A stretch of 64,000 nt of DNA from Myxococcales bacterium (GCA_947483555.1 CANKMW010000026.1:1-64000); one strand, 5' to 3'; positions 29,357-41,092 are shown, counted from the first letter of the stretch. Notes: a model not told the origin generated them from the letters alone. Made by a program: numbers and translations.

Positions 29357-29878
29357 TCATGGCGCGCAGATGGCCCCCCAGCGGCTACAGATGCCCTGGG
29401 ACCAGGCCTCGCAGGCGTGGTGGACCCCATCGGCGGCGTTGAACGCGCAGGACGATGCCGGCGTACAGGCGGCGCCGAGCGGCACCGCGCACACGCCCTC
29501 CACGACCCGCGCGCAGGCGCGATACGCCTTGCTCGAGGCGTCGAACAGGCAGCCGTCGCCGGGGCCGCAGCGGGCGCCGAAGTGGAAACACGCGCCCGCC
29601 CCTGACGACATGCACGAGAAGTACACCCCGGTGCCGGCGTGATAGACGCACCCGAAGGTCGGACACGAGCCCCCGCCGAGCGCGATGCCGCCCGTGCCGG
29701 TCGCTGCCGGACCGCTGCCGGTGCCCGCGCCCTTGCCGCCGCCACCGCCGGTCTTGCCGCCGCCGGTCTTGCCACCGGCCAGCGTGCCGCCACCGCGCTT
29801 GTCGCCGGCGCCGCCGCCCGAACACGCCACCAGGATCGCCGCCGAGGCGACAAGCAGCGCAGCGCGACCAGCTCTCAT
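29357..29878 (-). CDS. Cys-rich lipoprotein, unknown function
   Basis: 173 residues. The signal peptide ends ASAAILVACSGGG with a good lipobox. A Gly/Lys/Thr linker (GGGKTGGGGGKG) leads to a Cys-rich domain with about 12 Cys arranged in three similar blocks (CPTFGCVYHAGTGVYFSC, CGPGDGCLFDASSKAYRAC, CTPASSCAFNAADGVHHAC), an internal triplication with spacing near 40 residues. Probably disulphide-stabilised on the surface. TAGCCT lies seven bases before the ATG on its strand. Confidence 0.7.
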   Translation of the reverse strand: MRAGRAALLVASAAILVACSGGGAGDKRGGGTLAGGKTGGGKTGGGGGKGAGTGSGPAATGTGGIALGGGSCPTFGCVYHAGTGVYFSCMSSGAGACFHFGARCGPGDGCLFDASSKAYRACARVVEGVCAVPLGAACTPASSCAFNAADGVHHACEAWSQGICSRWGAICAP

Positions 29879-29942
29879 CGCGAGCAGGCTACCGCGAGCG
29901 CCGACCGGGTGCCACTGCCACGCCGGCGGGGTACCGTCACCC

Positions 29943-30563
29943 ATGTTCTCGTCGCGCCCGCCGCCGTTCGAGTTGCCGGCTCCCTGCGAGGCCGCGCTCC
30001 GCGCCGCGTACGCGCGCCCGCCACGCGCCTACCACACCGCCGAGCACGTCGCCGAGGTGGTCGCCGAGTACGAGCGCGTCGCCGACCAGGTCGGCTGGGA
30101 CCAGCCCCGCGACGTCCACTGGGCCGTGCTCTGCCACGACGCGATCTACCAGGCCGGTCGCCCCGACAACGAGGCGCGAAGCGCGGCGCTCGCTCGCCGC
30201 CTGGCCGCCGCCTGGCTCCGTGGCGCCGGCCTCGATCTCGACCGCGTCGAGGCCCTCATCCTCTTGACCGCGCGGCACGGCGCGCTCGACGACGCGGCGC
30301 TGGGCCGCGACGCCGCCCACTTCGTCGACTGCGACATGGCGATCCTCGGCGCCGCCCCGGCGCGCTTCGACGCCTACGACGCCGCCATCGCGGTCGAGTA
30401 CGCCGCCGTACCGTCTGACGCCTACCGCGCCGGCCGGCGCCGCTTCCTGGCCGCGCTCCTGGCGGCCCCTCGCATCTTTCATTCCGCGGCCTTCCACGAC
30501 CGCCTCGACGCTGCGGCGCGGTCCAACCTCTCGCGTGCGCTGGATCGCCTGGGCCTGTCCTGA
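29943..30563 (+). CDS. HD-domain metal-dependent phosphohydrolase-like protein
   Basis: 206 residues. The HD pattern is visible: RAYHTAEHVAEVV (His), LCHDAIYQAG (HD), then ARHGALDD and FVDCDMAILG (second Asp). This matches the predicted metal-dependent HD hydrolases about 200 residues long whose substrate is unknown. TACCGT at 29932-29937 lies five bases before the ATG. The last codons (RLGLS) and the stop fall in a palindromic interspersed repeat, so the C-terminus may have been altered by repeat insertion. Confidence 0.8.
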   Translation: MFSSRPPPFELPAPCEAALRAAYARPPRAYHTAEHVAEVVAEYERVADQVGWDQPRDVHWAVLCHDAIYQAGRPDNEARSAALARRLAAAWLRGAGLDLDRVEALILLTARHGALDDAALGRDAAHFVDCDMAILGAAPARFDAYDAAIAVEYAAVPSDAYRAGRRRFLAALLAAPRIFHSAAFHDRLDAAARSNLSRALDRLGLS

Positions 30564-30577
30564 GCCTGTCGAAGGGC
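30555..30577. repeat. Palindromic interspersed repeat, copy C (short)
   Basis: CTGTCCTGAGCCTGTCGAAGGGC, a compact copy of the family core. It supplies the final codons and the TGA of the HD gene. Confidence 0.55.
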
Positions 30578-30651
30578 TGAGCCGGCGGCGACTGTCGACG
30601 TACCAACGACCGTGGTTCACCGCTGACTCCAGTCGCGGTAGGGTCGCGGCG

Positions 30652-32622
30652 ATGAGGGCCAACGTCGTATCCCTGTCCGCCGTCCTGGTGCTCGCCGCCG
30701 CCTGCGGTGACGAGCCCAGCTTCGCGATCGAGAGTCACTGCAACCCGCTGGGCGCCGGCGCCTGCATGGCGCCGTGGCCGTCGAGCGTGTTCGAGGTCGC
30801 CGATGCGTCGACGGCGACCGGCCGCAAGCTGGCCATCCCGGACGGCGCGCTGCTCACCAACGCCAACCTGGCCCCGATCGATCCGGCACCGTGGAACCGC
30901 GCCGACGGCTACTCGGCGTCCGCACCGATGGTGGCGATCTTCCCCGGCGGTGTCGATCCATCGACGTTGCTCAACCAGACCCGGTTCGCCGAGTCGCTCG
31001 GCGCCAGCAGCACCACCGTGCTGCTCGACATGACGACCATGCAGCGGGTCGCCCACTTCGCCGAGGTCGACGCCACCGCCGCGGCGACGCCCGACCGACA
31101 GGCGCTGTACGTCCGTCCGGCGGCCCGCCTCATCGGCGGCCACCGCTACGCGGTGGCGATCCGCACCGCGGTCAAGTCGGCCGCCGGTGGCGAGCTCCCG
31201 ATCGGGCCCGGCTTCCAGAGCTTGCTCGACGGCACCCCGACCTCGCACCCGCTGCTCGAGGCCGCGCGACCGCGCCTGAACGAGGCGCTCGATGCCCTGG
31301 CCACTGCCGGCTTCCCGCGCACCGACCTCGCGCTGGCCTGGGACTTCACCGTCGGGTCGGACGAGTTCGTCCGCCGCGCCATGCGCAGCGCCCGCGATCA
31401 GGCGCTGGCCATGCTCGATGCCACGCCGGCGACGTTCCGGATCGAGAGCGACCAGCCGGTCGACGATGGCGCGGTGATCCGCCGCCGCATCGATGGCTTC
31501 CTCACCGTGCCGCTGTTCCTGACCCAGGGCGGAGCGTACGCACCGGGCACCGTGCTCGACATCGATGCCGCCGGGCGGGCGATCGCGCACGGCACCTACG
31601 AGGTGCCGTTCACGGCGATCATCCCCGACTGCGCGTACCGCTCGGCCAGCCCGATCGGGATGATGATCTACGGTCACGGCCTCAACGGCTCGGGCGAGCA
31701 GGCGGCGTCGGGCGCCATCCGCGACACCGCCGCCGCCGCGTGTGTCATGAGCGTCGGCACCGACATGCGTGGCATGAGCGAGCGCGACATCGGCAACATC
31801 GCGCGCGGGCTCACCGATCTCAACGCTTCCGGCGAGATCTTCGACACCCTGGTCCAGGGCATCACCAATCACGTCTCGCTCGGCCGGGCGATGGAGACCA
31901 CGTTCGCCGACCAGCTGTTCCTGTGCCGCCCGCAGGACGTCTCCGCCACCGGGTGCACGGTCGGCGCCCGGCTCGCCGATCCGGCCAAGCTCTACTACTA
32001 CGGCCTGTCGCAGGGCCACATCTTCGGCACCACGGTGGTCGCCTACACGCCCAACATCCGGCGCGGCGTCGTCGGCGTCGGCGGCGGCAACTACTCGACG
32101 ATCCTCGAGCGCTCGACCGACTGGCCGACGTACAAGACCATCCTCAAGGGTGCGTACCCCGATGACTTCGATGTGGTGCTCGCGATCAGCCTGTTCCAGC
32201 CGCGCTGGGACCAGACCGAGACCTCGGGCATCGCCGACGTCGTGCTCGGCGGCACCGCGCTCGGCAACGCGCCGCGCCAGATGCTCCTGCACATGGCGAT
32301 CGGCGACGACGAGGTACCGAACCTGGCCACCGAGTGGCAGGCGCGCACGATGGGGATCCCGGTGCTGCAGCCGAGCCCGTACGTGCCGTACGGGATGACC
32401 GGCATGACCGGCCCCATCGCGGGCGGCTCGGCGCTGGTGATCATGGACGGCGCGGCGCCCGCGGTGCCGCTCACCAACGAGCCCTCGCCGGAGACGGGCA
32501 TGCACTACCTGACCCGCAGCCAGGCCGCGAGTCACCGTCAGATCAAGCACTTCTTCGCCACCGGCGAGGTGCGCAACGAGTGCGATGGCGCGTGTTATTG
32601 CGCCCAGGACAAGTGCGACTGA
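30652..32622 (+). CDS. Large lipoprotein with alpha/beta-hydrolase-like region
   Basis: 656 residues. The signal peptide ends VLVLAAACGDEPS. The N-terminal part contains CNPLGAGACMAPWPSSVFEV, followed by long strands as seen in large myxobacterial surface lipoproteins. The C-terminal half has an alpha/beta-hydrolase look: MMIYGHGLNGSGEQA as oxyanion-type strand and YYYGLSQGHIFG as a GxSxG nucleophile elbow. The catalytic Asp/His are not assigned. It may be a secreted esterase or lipase-like enzyme of unknown substrate. TAGGGT at 30639-30644 lies seven bases before ATG. A long untranslated or RNA-coding stretch follows. Confidence 0.75.
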   Translation: MRANVVSLSAVLVLAAACGDEPSFAIESHCNPLGAGACMAPWPSSVFEVADASTATGRKLAIPDGALLTNANLAPIDPAPWNRADGYSASAPMVAIFPGGVDPSTLLNQTRFAESLGASSTTVLLDMTTMQRVAHFAEVDATAAATPDRQALYVRPAARLIGGHRYAVAIRTAVKSAAGGELPIGPGFQSLLDGTPTSHPLLEAARPRLNEALDALATAGFPRTDLALAWDFTVGSDEFVRRAMRSARDQALAMLDATPATFRIESDQPVDDGAVIRRRIDGFLTVPLFLTQGGAYAPGTVLDIDAAGRAIAHGTYEVPFTAIIPDCAYRSASPIGMMIYGHGLNGSGEQAASGAIRDTAAAACVMSVGTDMRGMSERDIGNIARGLTDLNASGEIFDTLVQGITNHVSLGRAMETTFADQLFLCRPQDVSATGCTVGARLADPAKLYYYGLSQGHIFGTTVVAYTPNIRRGVVGVGGGNYSTILERSTDWPTYKTILKGAYPDDFDVVLAISLFQPRWDQTETSGIADVVLGGTALGNAPRQMLLHMAIGDDEVPNLATEWQARTMGIPVLQPSPYVPYGMTGMTGPIAGGSALVIMDGAAPAVPLTNEPSPETGMHYLTRSQAASHRQIKHFFATGEVRNECDGACYCAQDKCD

Positions 32623-32669
32623 AGCGCACTCGATCTTTCCCATTGCCATGCTGCGCGACGAGGCTTAGG

Positions 32670-33000
32670 GTTAATTCACGGACGGACAGAAGCTCTCGCC
32701 ACCACGACATCAGGCAGGAGGTTCGACGGAGCGAGAGGGACGAACGGGCAAACCACACTTCGCTACGACGAATGTGAAGGTCCAGACCGCGCCTCCCGGC
32801 GCAAACCCAAGAGATCCCCAGACCACCGGTCGGGATCACGTGTACGGGTCGTGTCCCAGTGCGCGACGATCAGGCGCTGCCTGACGTCTCGAGGTTGAGC
32901 GGTGAAGGACCAGACGCGCGACAGACGCAGATGACACGAAGGGATCGAGTCACGAAAACATGCACTGTCACGAGAGAAGGCGGGCCGACCCCCGCCTTTT
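32670..33000 (+). ncRNA. Candidate structured RNA ending at an intrinsic terminator
   Basis: A stretch of about 330 bases that is visibly less GC-rich than its surroundings, has no plausible coding frame and packs successive hairpins: CTCTCGC/GCGAGAG (32693-32699 with 32731-32737), CACAcTTCG/CGAATGTG (32754-32776), GCGCC/GGCGC (32789-32802), GGGATCACG/CGTGTCCC (32832-32857) and TCAGGC/GCCTGA (32870-32884), ending at a terminator hairpin plus T-run. It matches no RNA family I recognise (not tmRNA, RNase P or SRP by motif). It is either an independent RNA or a long 3' leader of the upstream lipoprotein message; no promoter was identified. Confidence 0.4.
32977..33000 (+). terminator. Intrinsic terminator
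   Basis: AAGGCGGG, six-base loop, CCCGCCTT followed by TT: an 8-bp GC-rich stem with a T-run on the plus strand. It also lies just past the UbiB stop on the minus strand, where the T-run is poor, so it may serve both directions. Confidence 0.65.
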
Positions 33001-33005
33001 CGCAT

Positions 33006-34424
<1,419 letters not shown>

Positions 34425-34482
34425 GGCGGCGACCCATCCTACACGAGCCACCCCGGCCCTGCCCGCTATACTGGGGCCGTCC

Positions 34483-35181
34483 ATGCGCCGTCTCATGTTG
34501 CTGGTCCCTGCCCTGCTCGCTGGTCTCGCCACCACCGCGTGCGACGACTTCGCGTCGCCGGCCGCGCTCACCAAGCCGACCATCCTGGCCGTGGTCGCCG
34601 AGCCGCCGCTGGTGCAGCCGGGCGCGCAGGCCACGCTCACGACCGTGGTCGTCGACGCCGACGGCGTGCTGGCCGGGCTGGCCACGCGCCACGCGCTGAT
34701 CGAGACCTACCCCGGCACGGCACCGATGGGCCGGCTCGAGGATGACCCCACCGGCGCCCGCTACATCGCCCCCGATCCGGTGCCGGCCCAGCCCAGCGGC
34801 GCCCCGCCGCTGGACAGCGTCCGTATCGAGGTCGACACGCCGATCGGCACCCTGACCGCGGTCAAGGTGATGGCGGTCCTGCCGGTGACGGCGTCCAACC
34901 CGACCGTGGCCCAGCTGACCATCGGCGGCACCGACGCGCTGACCCAGACCATCACGATGACCCGAGGCGCCAGCGTGATGATCGAGGTGGCCAGCGAGCC
35001 GCCGGCGACCGAGGACACCCGCTACGCCTGGTACTCGTCGGCGGGCGAGATCGAGTACTTCCAGTCGACGCCCACCGAGCTGGTCGCCGGCGACGAAGCC
35101 GGGGCACGGATGCTCTACGTCGTGATCCGCGATGGGCAGGGCGGGGTGGCGTGGCGCGCGGTCCCGATCCAGGTCGAGTAG
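34483..35181 (+). CDS. Lipoprotein, unknown function
   Basis: 232 residues. The signal peptide ends LAGLATTACDDF (lipobox Cys about 20). The rest is beta-rich, with Ig-like repeats suggested by PTILAVVAEPPLVQPGAQAT and SVMIEVASEPPATEDTRYAW. No enzymatic motif. It ends 3 bp before the MBL-fold gene and so is likely co-transcribed with it. TATACT at 34467-34472, 10 bases before ATG, is the best -10-like sequence in the window. Confidence 0.7.
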   Translation: MRRLMLLVPALLAGLATTACDDFASPAALTKPTILAVVAEPPLVQPGAQATLTTVVVDADGVLAGLATRHALIETYPGTAPMGRLEDDPTGARYIAPDPVPAQPSGAPPLDSVRIEVDTPIGTLTAVKVMAVLPVTASNPTVAQLTIGGTDALTQTITMTRGASVMIEVASEPPATEDTRYAWYSSAGEIEYFQSTPTELVAGDEAGARMLYVVIRDGQGGVAWRAVPIQVE

Positions 35182-35184
35182 CGC

Positions 35185-36033
35185 GTGATCAGCTCGCTCA
35201 AGGCCGGCACCTACACCATCCGCGGTCTGTCGCTGGGTGGCGTCTACACGTCCGTCCACGTGCCGGAGATGGACCTGCTGTTCGACTGCGGCGTGGCGCT
35301 GCGCTCGGCGGCCGCGGTTGGCACGCTGTGCCTGTCGCACGCCCACGCCGATCACGTCGGCGCGCTGACCACCCTGCTCGGCATCCGCGGGCTGCAGAGC
35401 GTGAAGAAGCCGCTGCGCGTCATCATGCCGGCCGAGATCGTCGAGACCTTGCTCACCGCGCTGCGCGCGATGACGGAGCTGCAGCGCTGGCCGCTCGAGA
35501 TCGAGGCGATCGGAGTGTCGGCGGGCGATGAGGTCCCGCTGCGCGGTGATCTGTGGCTGCGCGCGCTGCCGACCTTCCACCCGGTCCCGGCGCTCGCCTA
35601 CCAGGTCGTGCGCCGCGTGCAGCGCCTCAAGGCCGAACACGCCGGCATGCTGGGCGCCGAGATCGCCGGCCGCCGCAAGCTCGGCGAGGATCTGTTCGAC
35701 ACCGTCGAGCACCACGAGCTGGCCTACGTCACCGACACGCTGATCCAGGCCGTCGAGCGCACGCCGGCGCTGCTGGCGACCAAGGTGCTGGTGATGGAGG
35801 CGACCTTCCTCGACGGCCGCAAGACCATCGGCGCCGCGCGAGCCGGCTGCCACATCCACCTCGACGAGGTGATCGAGCGCGCCACCGCCTTCACGACCCC
35901 GAACCTGGTGCTCATGCACGTGTCGCAGCTCTACCAGCCGGCCGAGGTCGGCCCCATCCTCGACGCTCGCCTGCCACCCGAGCTGCGGGCCCGGACCCAG
36001 GTGCTGCTCCCCGACGGCGCCTGGCCGGGCTGA
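35185..36033 (+). CDS. Metallo-beta-lactamase-fold hydrolase, RNase Z-like
   Basis: 282 residues from a GTG start. The MBL metal motif is SHAHADHVGAL, preceded by LLFDCGVALRS; later conserved positions include TFHPVPALAY, AYVTDTL and VMEATFLDGR, and the C-terminal LVLMHVSQLYQP. The order resembles RNase Z and its plant-like short homologues (AYVTDT and EATF are typical there), but the protein is shorter than canonical tRNase Z and lacks a clear exosite arm. Nuclease acting on RNA is the best guess; other MBL hydrolase functions are possible. Confidence 0.75.
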   Translation: MISSLKAGTYTIRGLSLGGVYTSVHVPEMDLLFDCGVALRSAAAVGTLCLSHAHADHVGALTTLLGIRGLQSVKKPLRVIMPAEIVETLLTALRAMTELQRWPLEIEAIGVSAGDEVPLRGDLWLRALPTFHPVPALAYQVVRRVQRLKAEHAGMLGAEIAGRRKLGEDLFDTVEHHELAYVTDTLIQAVERTPALLATKVLVMEATFLDGRKTIGAARAGCHIHLDEVIERATAFTTPNLVLMHVSQLYQPAEVGPILDARLPPELRARTQVLLPDGAWPG

Positions 36034-36105
36034 TCAGGCGGCGAGGACCTGAGGCATGCCCGCGTTCGCGGCCCAGCGCAGGCGACGAGTCAGGTACAAC
36101 GCGTC

Positions 36106-37974
36106 ATGCGACGAACCCTGCCGAGCATCGCGGCGCTCTCGATCCTGGCCGCGGCCTCCGCCACGGCGGTCGCGGCACCGGTCACCACGGTGCGCCTCGA
36201 CGTCGATGCGCGCGACGCACCGCGCAAGCTGTTTCGCGTCACCGAGACCATCCCGGTGGCGGCCGGCGCGGTGCGGCTCGCATACCCGAAATGGATCCCG
36301 GGCGAGCACGGACCGACCGGACCGATCGCGGATCTGGCGGGCCTCGAGATCTCGGCCGCCGGCAAGCGGCTGGCGTGGACCCGCGATCCGCTCGACATGT
36401 ACATCATCCAGGTCGATGCGCCGCCAGCCACCACCGCGCTGACGATCAAGCTCGAGCTCCTGTCGCCGACCGCCACCGCCGGGTTCACGTCGGCCGCCGG
36501 CGCCACGCCCGAGCTCGCGTTGATCAACTGGAATCAACTGCTGCTGTTCCCGGCCACCGCCAGGGCCGACGACGTCGCGGTCACCGCGACGTTGCGCTTG
36601 CCGGCGGGATGGAAACACGGCTCGGCGCTGCCGACCGCCAGGGTCAGCGGCGACACCGTCACCTTCAAGCCGGTCACGCTGACCACGCTGGTCGATTCGC
36701 CGGTCCTCGCCGGCGCCCACACCCGCACCGTGGAGCTCTCGAAGGCCCCGCCGATGCGCATGTTCATCGCCGCCGACGCCGACGCCGCGCTCGACTTCGG
36801 CGACGACATCGTCAAGGGTCATCAGGCGCTGGTGGCGGAGGCGCTGGCGCTGTTCGGTGCTCGCCACTTCGACAGCTACACCTTCCTGGTCACGCTGTCG
36901 GACGCGACCGCCCACTTTGGCCTCGAGCACCACGAATCGTCCGACAACCGGATGCCCGAACGCGGGTTCGTCGACAGTGACACGCGGCGCGTCTGGGCCG
37001 GCCTGCTCGCTCACGAGCTGGCCCACTCGTGGAACGGCAAGCACCGCCGCCCCACCGGCCTGGCCACCGCCAGTTTCGGTGAGCCCGTCGACAGCAGCAT
37101 GCTGTGGGTCTACGAGGGGCTCACCCAGTATCTCGGCTGGGTGCTCGCCACGCGTTCGGGTCTGATGAGCGCCGCCGACGCCCGCGACATGCTGGCGCGG
37201 ACCGCGGCGCGCATGGAGGCCCAGACCGGGCGCAGCTGGCGACCGCTGGTCGACACCGCCGCTGCGGCCCAGATCCTCTACGGAGCGCCGGAGGCGTGGG
37301 AGGCGCGGCGACGATCGGTCGACTTCTATCCCGAAGGCCTGCTGCTGTGGCTCGAGGTCGACGGCATCATCCGCCGCGAGTCGAAGGGCAAGAAATCACT
37401 CGATGACCTGTGCCGCGACTTCTTCGGCGGCAAGGACAGCGGCGCGGTGGTCGCGCCGTACAGCTTCGACGAGCTGGTCGCCGCGCTGCAGGCGGTGGCG
37501 CCGTTCGACTGGCGCCAGCACCTGACGACGCGGACCGCCATGACCGCCGCCCACGCTCCGACCGATGGCATCGGGCTGGCTGGCTGGACCCTCGAGTTTC
37601 AGGCCGCCGTGCCGGATTACATGAAGGCGCGCGAGTCGGTCAGCGACGACACCAGCGTCTGGCACTCGCTCGGGATCGACGTGCGGAAATCGGGCGAGAT
37701 CATCGATGTCCGGCCCGGATCGCCGGCCGACACCGCCGGCGTCGCTCCGAGTGGAACCGTGGTCGGCGTGAACAACCGGACCTGGAACCGCGAACGACTG
37801 CGATCGATGATCGCCGCGACCACGACCCGGAAGAAGATCGAGCTCCTGGTCGTGACCGGCGACTTCTTCAAGACCTACGTGCTGACCTACGCCGGTGGCG
37901 AGCGCTACCCGCAGCTGGTCCGGACCGACAAGCGCCCCGACGGGCTGGCGCAGATCCTCGCCGCGCGCCGCTAG
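36106..37974 (+). CDS. M61-family metallopeptidase with PDZ domain
   Basis: 622 residues. A signal peptide (1-23) precedes the M61 N-terminal beta domain (IPVAAGAVRLAYPKWIPGEHG), a catalytic domain with GLEHHESSDNR, HELAHSWNGK (zinc His303, Glu304, His307) and WVYEGLTQYLG, and a C-terminal PDZ domain (VRPGSPADTAGVAPSGTVVGVN). This is the glycyl-aminopeptidase-type architecture, about 600 residues, secreted or periplasmic. Genes on both sides are unrelated. The gene ends just before palindromic repeat D. Confidence 0.92.
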   Translation: MRRTLPSIAALSILAAASATAVAAPVTTVRLDVDARDAPRKLFRVTETIPVAAGAVRLAYPKWIPGEHGPTGPIADLAGLEISAAGKRLAWTRDPLDMYIIQVDAPPATTALTIKLELLSPTATAGFTSAAGATPELALINWNQLLLFPATARADDVAVTATLRLPAGWKHGSALPTARVSGDTVTFKPVTLTTLVDSPVLAGAHTRTVELSKAPPMRMFIAADADAALDFGDDIVKGHQALVAEALALFGARHFDSYTFLVTLSDATAHFGLEHHESSDNRMPERGFVDSDTRRVWAGLLAHELAHSWNGKHRRPTGLATASFGEPVDSSMLWVYEGLTQYLGWVLATRSGLMSAADARDMLARTAARMEAQTGRSWRPLVDTAAAAQILYGAPEAWEARRRSVDFYPEGLLLWLEVDGIIRRESKGKKSLDDLCRDFFGGKDSGAVVAPYSFDELVAALQAVAPFDWRQHLTTRTAMTAAHAPTDGIGLAGWTLEFQAAVPDYMKARESVSDDTSVWHSLGIDVRKSGEIIDVRPGSPADTAGVAPSGTVVGVNNRTWNRERLRSMIAATTTRKKIELLVVTGDFFKTYVLTYAGGERYPQLVRTDKRPDGLAQILAARR

Positions 37975-37980
37975 CCCGGT

Positions 37981-38027
37981 CGTCCTGAGCCGGACCGAGC
38001 GCAAGCGAGGTCCGTGTCGAAGGACGG
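37981..38027. repeat. Palindromic interspersed repeat, copy D
   Basis: CGTCCTGAGC, GGACC/GGTCC inner stem, GTCGAAGGACG. It lies between two convergent genes and can form a hairpin on both transcripts, so it may act as a bidirectional terminator. Confidence 0.6.
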
Positions 38028-38037
38028 ACTGCTGAGG

Positions 38038-38895
38038 TTAGTAGCGATACGCGAGCTCGAGCGTGCCGCGGGCCACGAACGGATCGCCGACCACGGGCAC
38101 CGCGAGCTGGGTCGAGACCGAATAGCGTCCGTGGCCCAGCTCGGCGAGCGCGTAGGGCACCACGCGATCGGCGCCGCCGGCGGCCAGCGCCGCGGCGTAG
38201 GTCGCGCCGACGCCGGCGCGCAGGCGCGGCGCCAGCACGGCGGTGGCGCTGGCGTCGACCGCGAGCTCCTCGGGGTTCATCGGATCGACCAGCGGCCACA
38301 GCGTCGCCTGGTGCAGGTGCGCCGAGTGCTCGGCGCCATCGCCGATCGCGCGCGCCCACACCACGGCGCCGGTGAGGCGAGCGCGGCCGGCGGAGACGCG
38401 GGCCCAGCCGCCGGCGGCGATCATGACGTGACCCATGCCGCGGCCGGCGTCGCTGTCGCCGGTCGGCAACGAGATGGAGGCGGCGATGCCACCGCGGGCG
38501 CGGCCGCGACCCGGCACCAGATCCGCAGCCACGGCGACCAGCGCGTCACCAACGCCGACACCCTCGGCGGCGACCCGGTAGGCCGGCAACCAGGCGCGGG
38601 CGCTGACGCGACGCCAGCCACCCTGAACGCCGACCCCGGCGCCCTGGTAGTCGCGGGCCTCGCCAGCGACCGAGCCCGACCCGACGACCAGCGTGCTGGT
38701 GGCGCCGAGCCACCACGGACGCGGCCGGGCGTGGTGACCGTGGTGACCGTGGTGTCCGGCGCCGTGGTGCGCATGCTCGCCGGCTGCCGCCTCGTCGTCG
38801 GGCAGGTCGACGTGGCAGTGCTGGGCGCGGGCGCGCGCCGCCATCGCCGTCATCATGGCCAGCGTGACCAGCACGATGGCCGGCCCGCGCGACAC
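38038..38895 (-). CDS. Secreted protein with His-rich segment, barrel-like
   Basis: 285 residues from a GTG start two bases after the upstream stop. A signal peptide (cleavage near ARARAQ) is followed by a His-rich stretch (HAHHGAGHHGHHGHH) likely to bind metal ions. The remainder consists of alternating short strands with Gly turns (ASISLPTGDSDAGRG, ATAVLAPRLRAGVGATYA) and ends ARGTLELAYRY with a terminal aromatic, typical for an outer-membrane beta-barrel. Coupled to a CobS-like membrane protein, it could take part in cobalt or corrinoid uptake; this is a guess from context. Confidence 0.6.
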   Translation of the reverse strand: MSRGPAIVLVTLAMMTAMAARARAQHCHVDLPDDEAAAGEHAHHGAGHHGHHGHHARPRPWWLGATSTLVVGSGSVAGEARDYQGAGVGVQGGWRRVSARAWLPAYRVAAEGVGVGDALVAVAADLVPGRGRARGGIAASISLPTGDSDAGRGMGHVMIAAGGWARVSAGRARLTGAVVWARAIGDGAEHSAHLHQATLWPLVDPMNPEELAVDASATAVLAPRLRAGVGATYAAALAAGGADRVVPYALAELGHGRYSVSTQLAVPVVGDPFVARGTLELAYRY

Positions 38896-38897
38896 GG

Positions 38898-39635
38898 TCA
38901 GCGTCCGCTCGTGTGGATGAACGGCGAACCGGTCGCCGGTTCGGCGGCGGCCAGGCCGACCAGCGCGACCAGCTCGACGACCGCGGCGATGGCCGCCAGG
39001 CTGTCGCCGGCGAGCTCGCGATCGAGGATCTGCACGCCGAGGCCCAGCCCGACCGCGATCACGAGCACGGCGAACGTGAGGGCGACGCCGGCGCCGCCCG
39101 CGATCATGACCGCCACGATCAGGACCACCGCGCTCGCCGCCGCCAGCTCGACCCACGACACGGTACCGACCACGAACGTCCGGCCGCGACCGGGCGGGGC
39201 GACGTCGCCGAGGCGTTGCAGGCCGACCGCCGCCCAGCGGCCCGCGGCGGTGGCGAGCACGAGGGCGCCCAGCCAGAGCCGAGGCGCGATCGACCACACC
39301 GCGACCACGCGGCCGAGCACGGTGCCGCCCACGACCAGCGTCGCCCAGCGGGCGCCGAGCCAGCGCTCGCTGACGGCGTGCAACCCGCGCTCGACCACGG
39401 CGGCGCCGAGCACGATCGTCATGATCACGGTGACCAGCCCGCTCACCGCCGGCGCCACGCCGATGGCCGCGATCATCCGACCGGCGAGCCACGCCGCGGC
39501 CCCGACCGCGATGCCGGTGGCGACCACCAGCGCGGCCGGCCATGGCGCTGGCCCGACGTCGCCCTCGGGCACGATGGTGACCCGGCCGACCTGGCCCCAG
39601 GCGTCGCGCAGCAGGTTGCGGGAGGGCGCGCTCAC
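38898..39635 (-). CDS. CobS-like membrane protein lacking the Asp motif
   Basis: 245 residues, mostly transmembrane helices. The order of helices and the C-terminal LDRELAGDSLAAIAAVVELVALV resemble adenosylcobinamide-GDP ribazoletransferase (CobS), the last step of cobalamin assembly. The conserved N-terminal acidic motif (GGLHxDGLxDxxDG) is replaced by ERGLHAVSERWLG, so the usual Mg2+-binding aspartates are missing. It may be a degenerate or repurposed homologue. GTG start with a close GGAGAC ribosome site; TATATAA lies just upstream. No other cobalamin genes are in the window. Confidence 0.5.
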   Translation of the reverse strand: MSAPSRNLLRDAWGQVGRVTIVPEGDVGPAPWPAALVVATGIAVGAAAWLAGRMIAAIGVAPAVSGLVTVIMTIVLGAAVVERGLHAVSERWLGARWATLVVGGTVLGRVVAVWSIAPRLWLGALVLATAAGRWAAVGLQRLGDVAPPGRGRTFVVGTVSWVELAAASAVVLIVAVMIAGGAGVALTFAVLVIAVGLGLGVQILDRELAGDSLAAIAAVVELVALVGLAAAEPATGSPFIHTSGR

Positions 39636-39752
39636 GTCTCCTTTATATACCCGCTTCCGGGTCGACCGCAGCGTCGGCCTCGAGCCGGACCTCGGCGCTC
39701 ACGAACCCGAGTCACGGGTGGTGCCCGAGAGCGGTTGGGGTACATTGCGCCG

Positions 39753-41092
<1,340 letters not shown>

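Noticed and set aside
32715..32740. GGAGGTTCGACGG resembling a tRNA T-arm
   Set aside because: The bases after the loop cannot pair with GGAGG and no acceptor, D or anticodon stems can be formed around it.
32543..32839. 98-codon minus-strand frame antisense to the lipoprotein end and the RNA candidate
   Set aside because: Its composition is atypical for the genome, it has no motif or ribosome site and it crosses predicted RNA stems.
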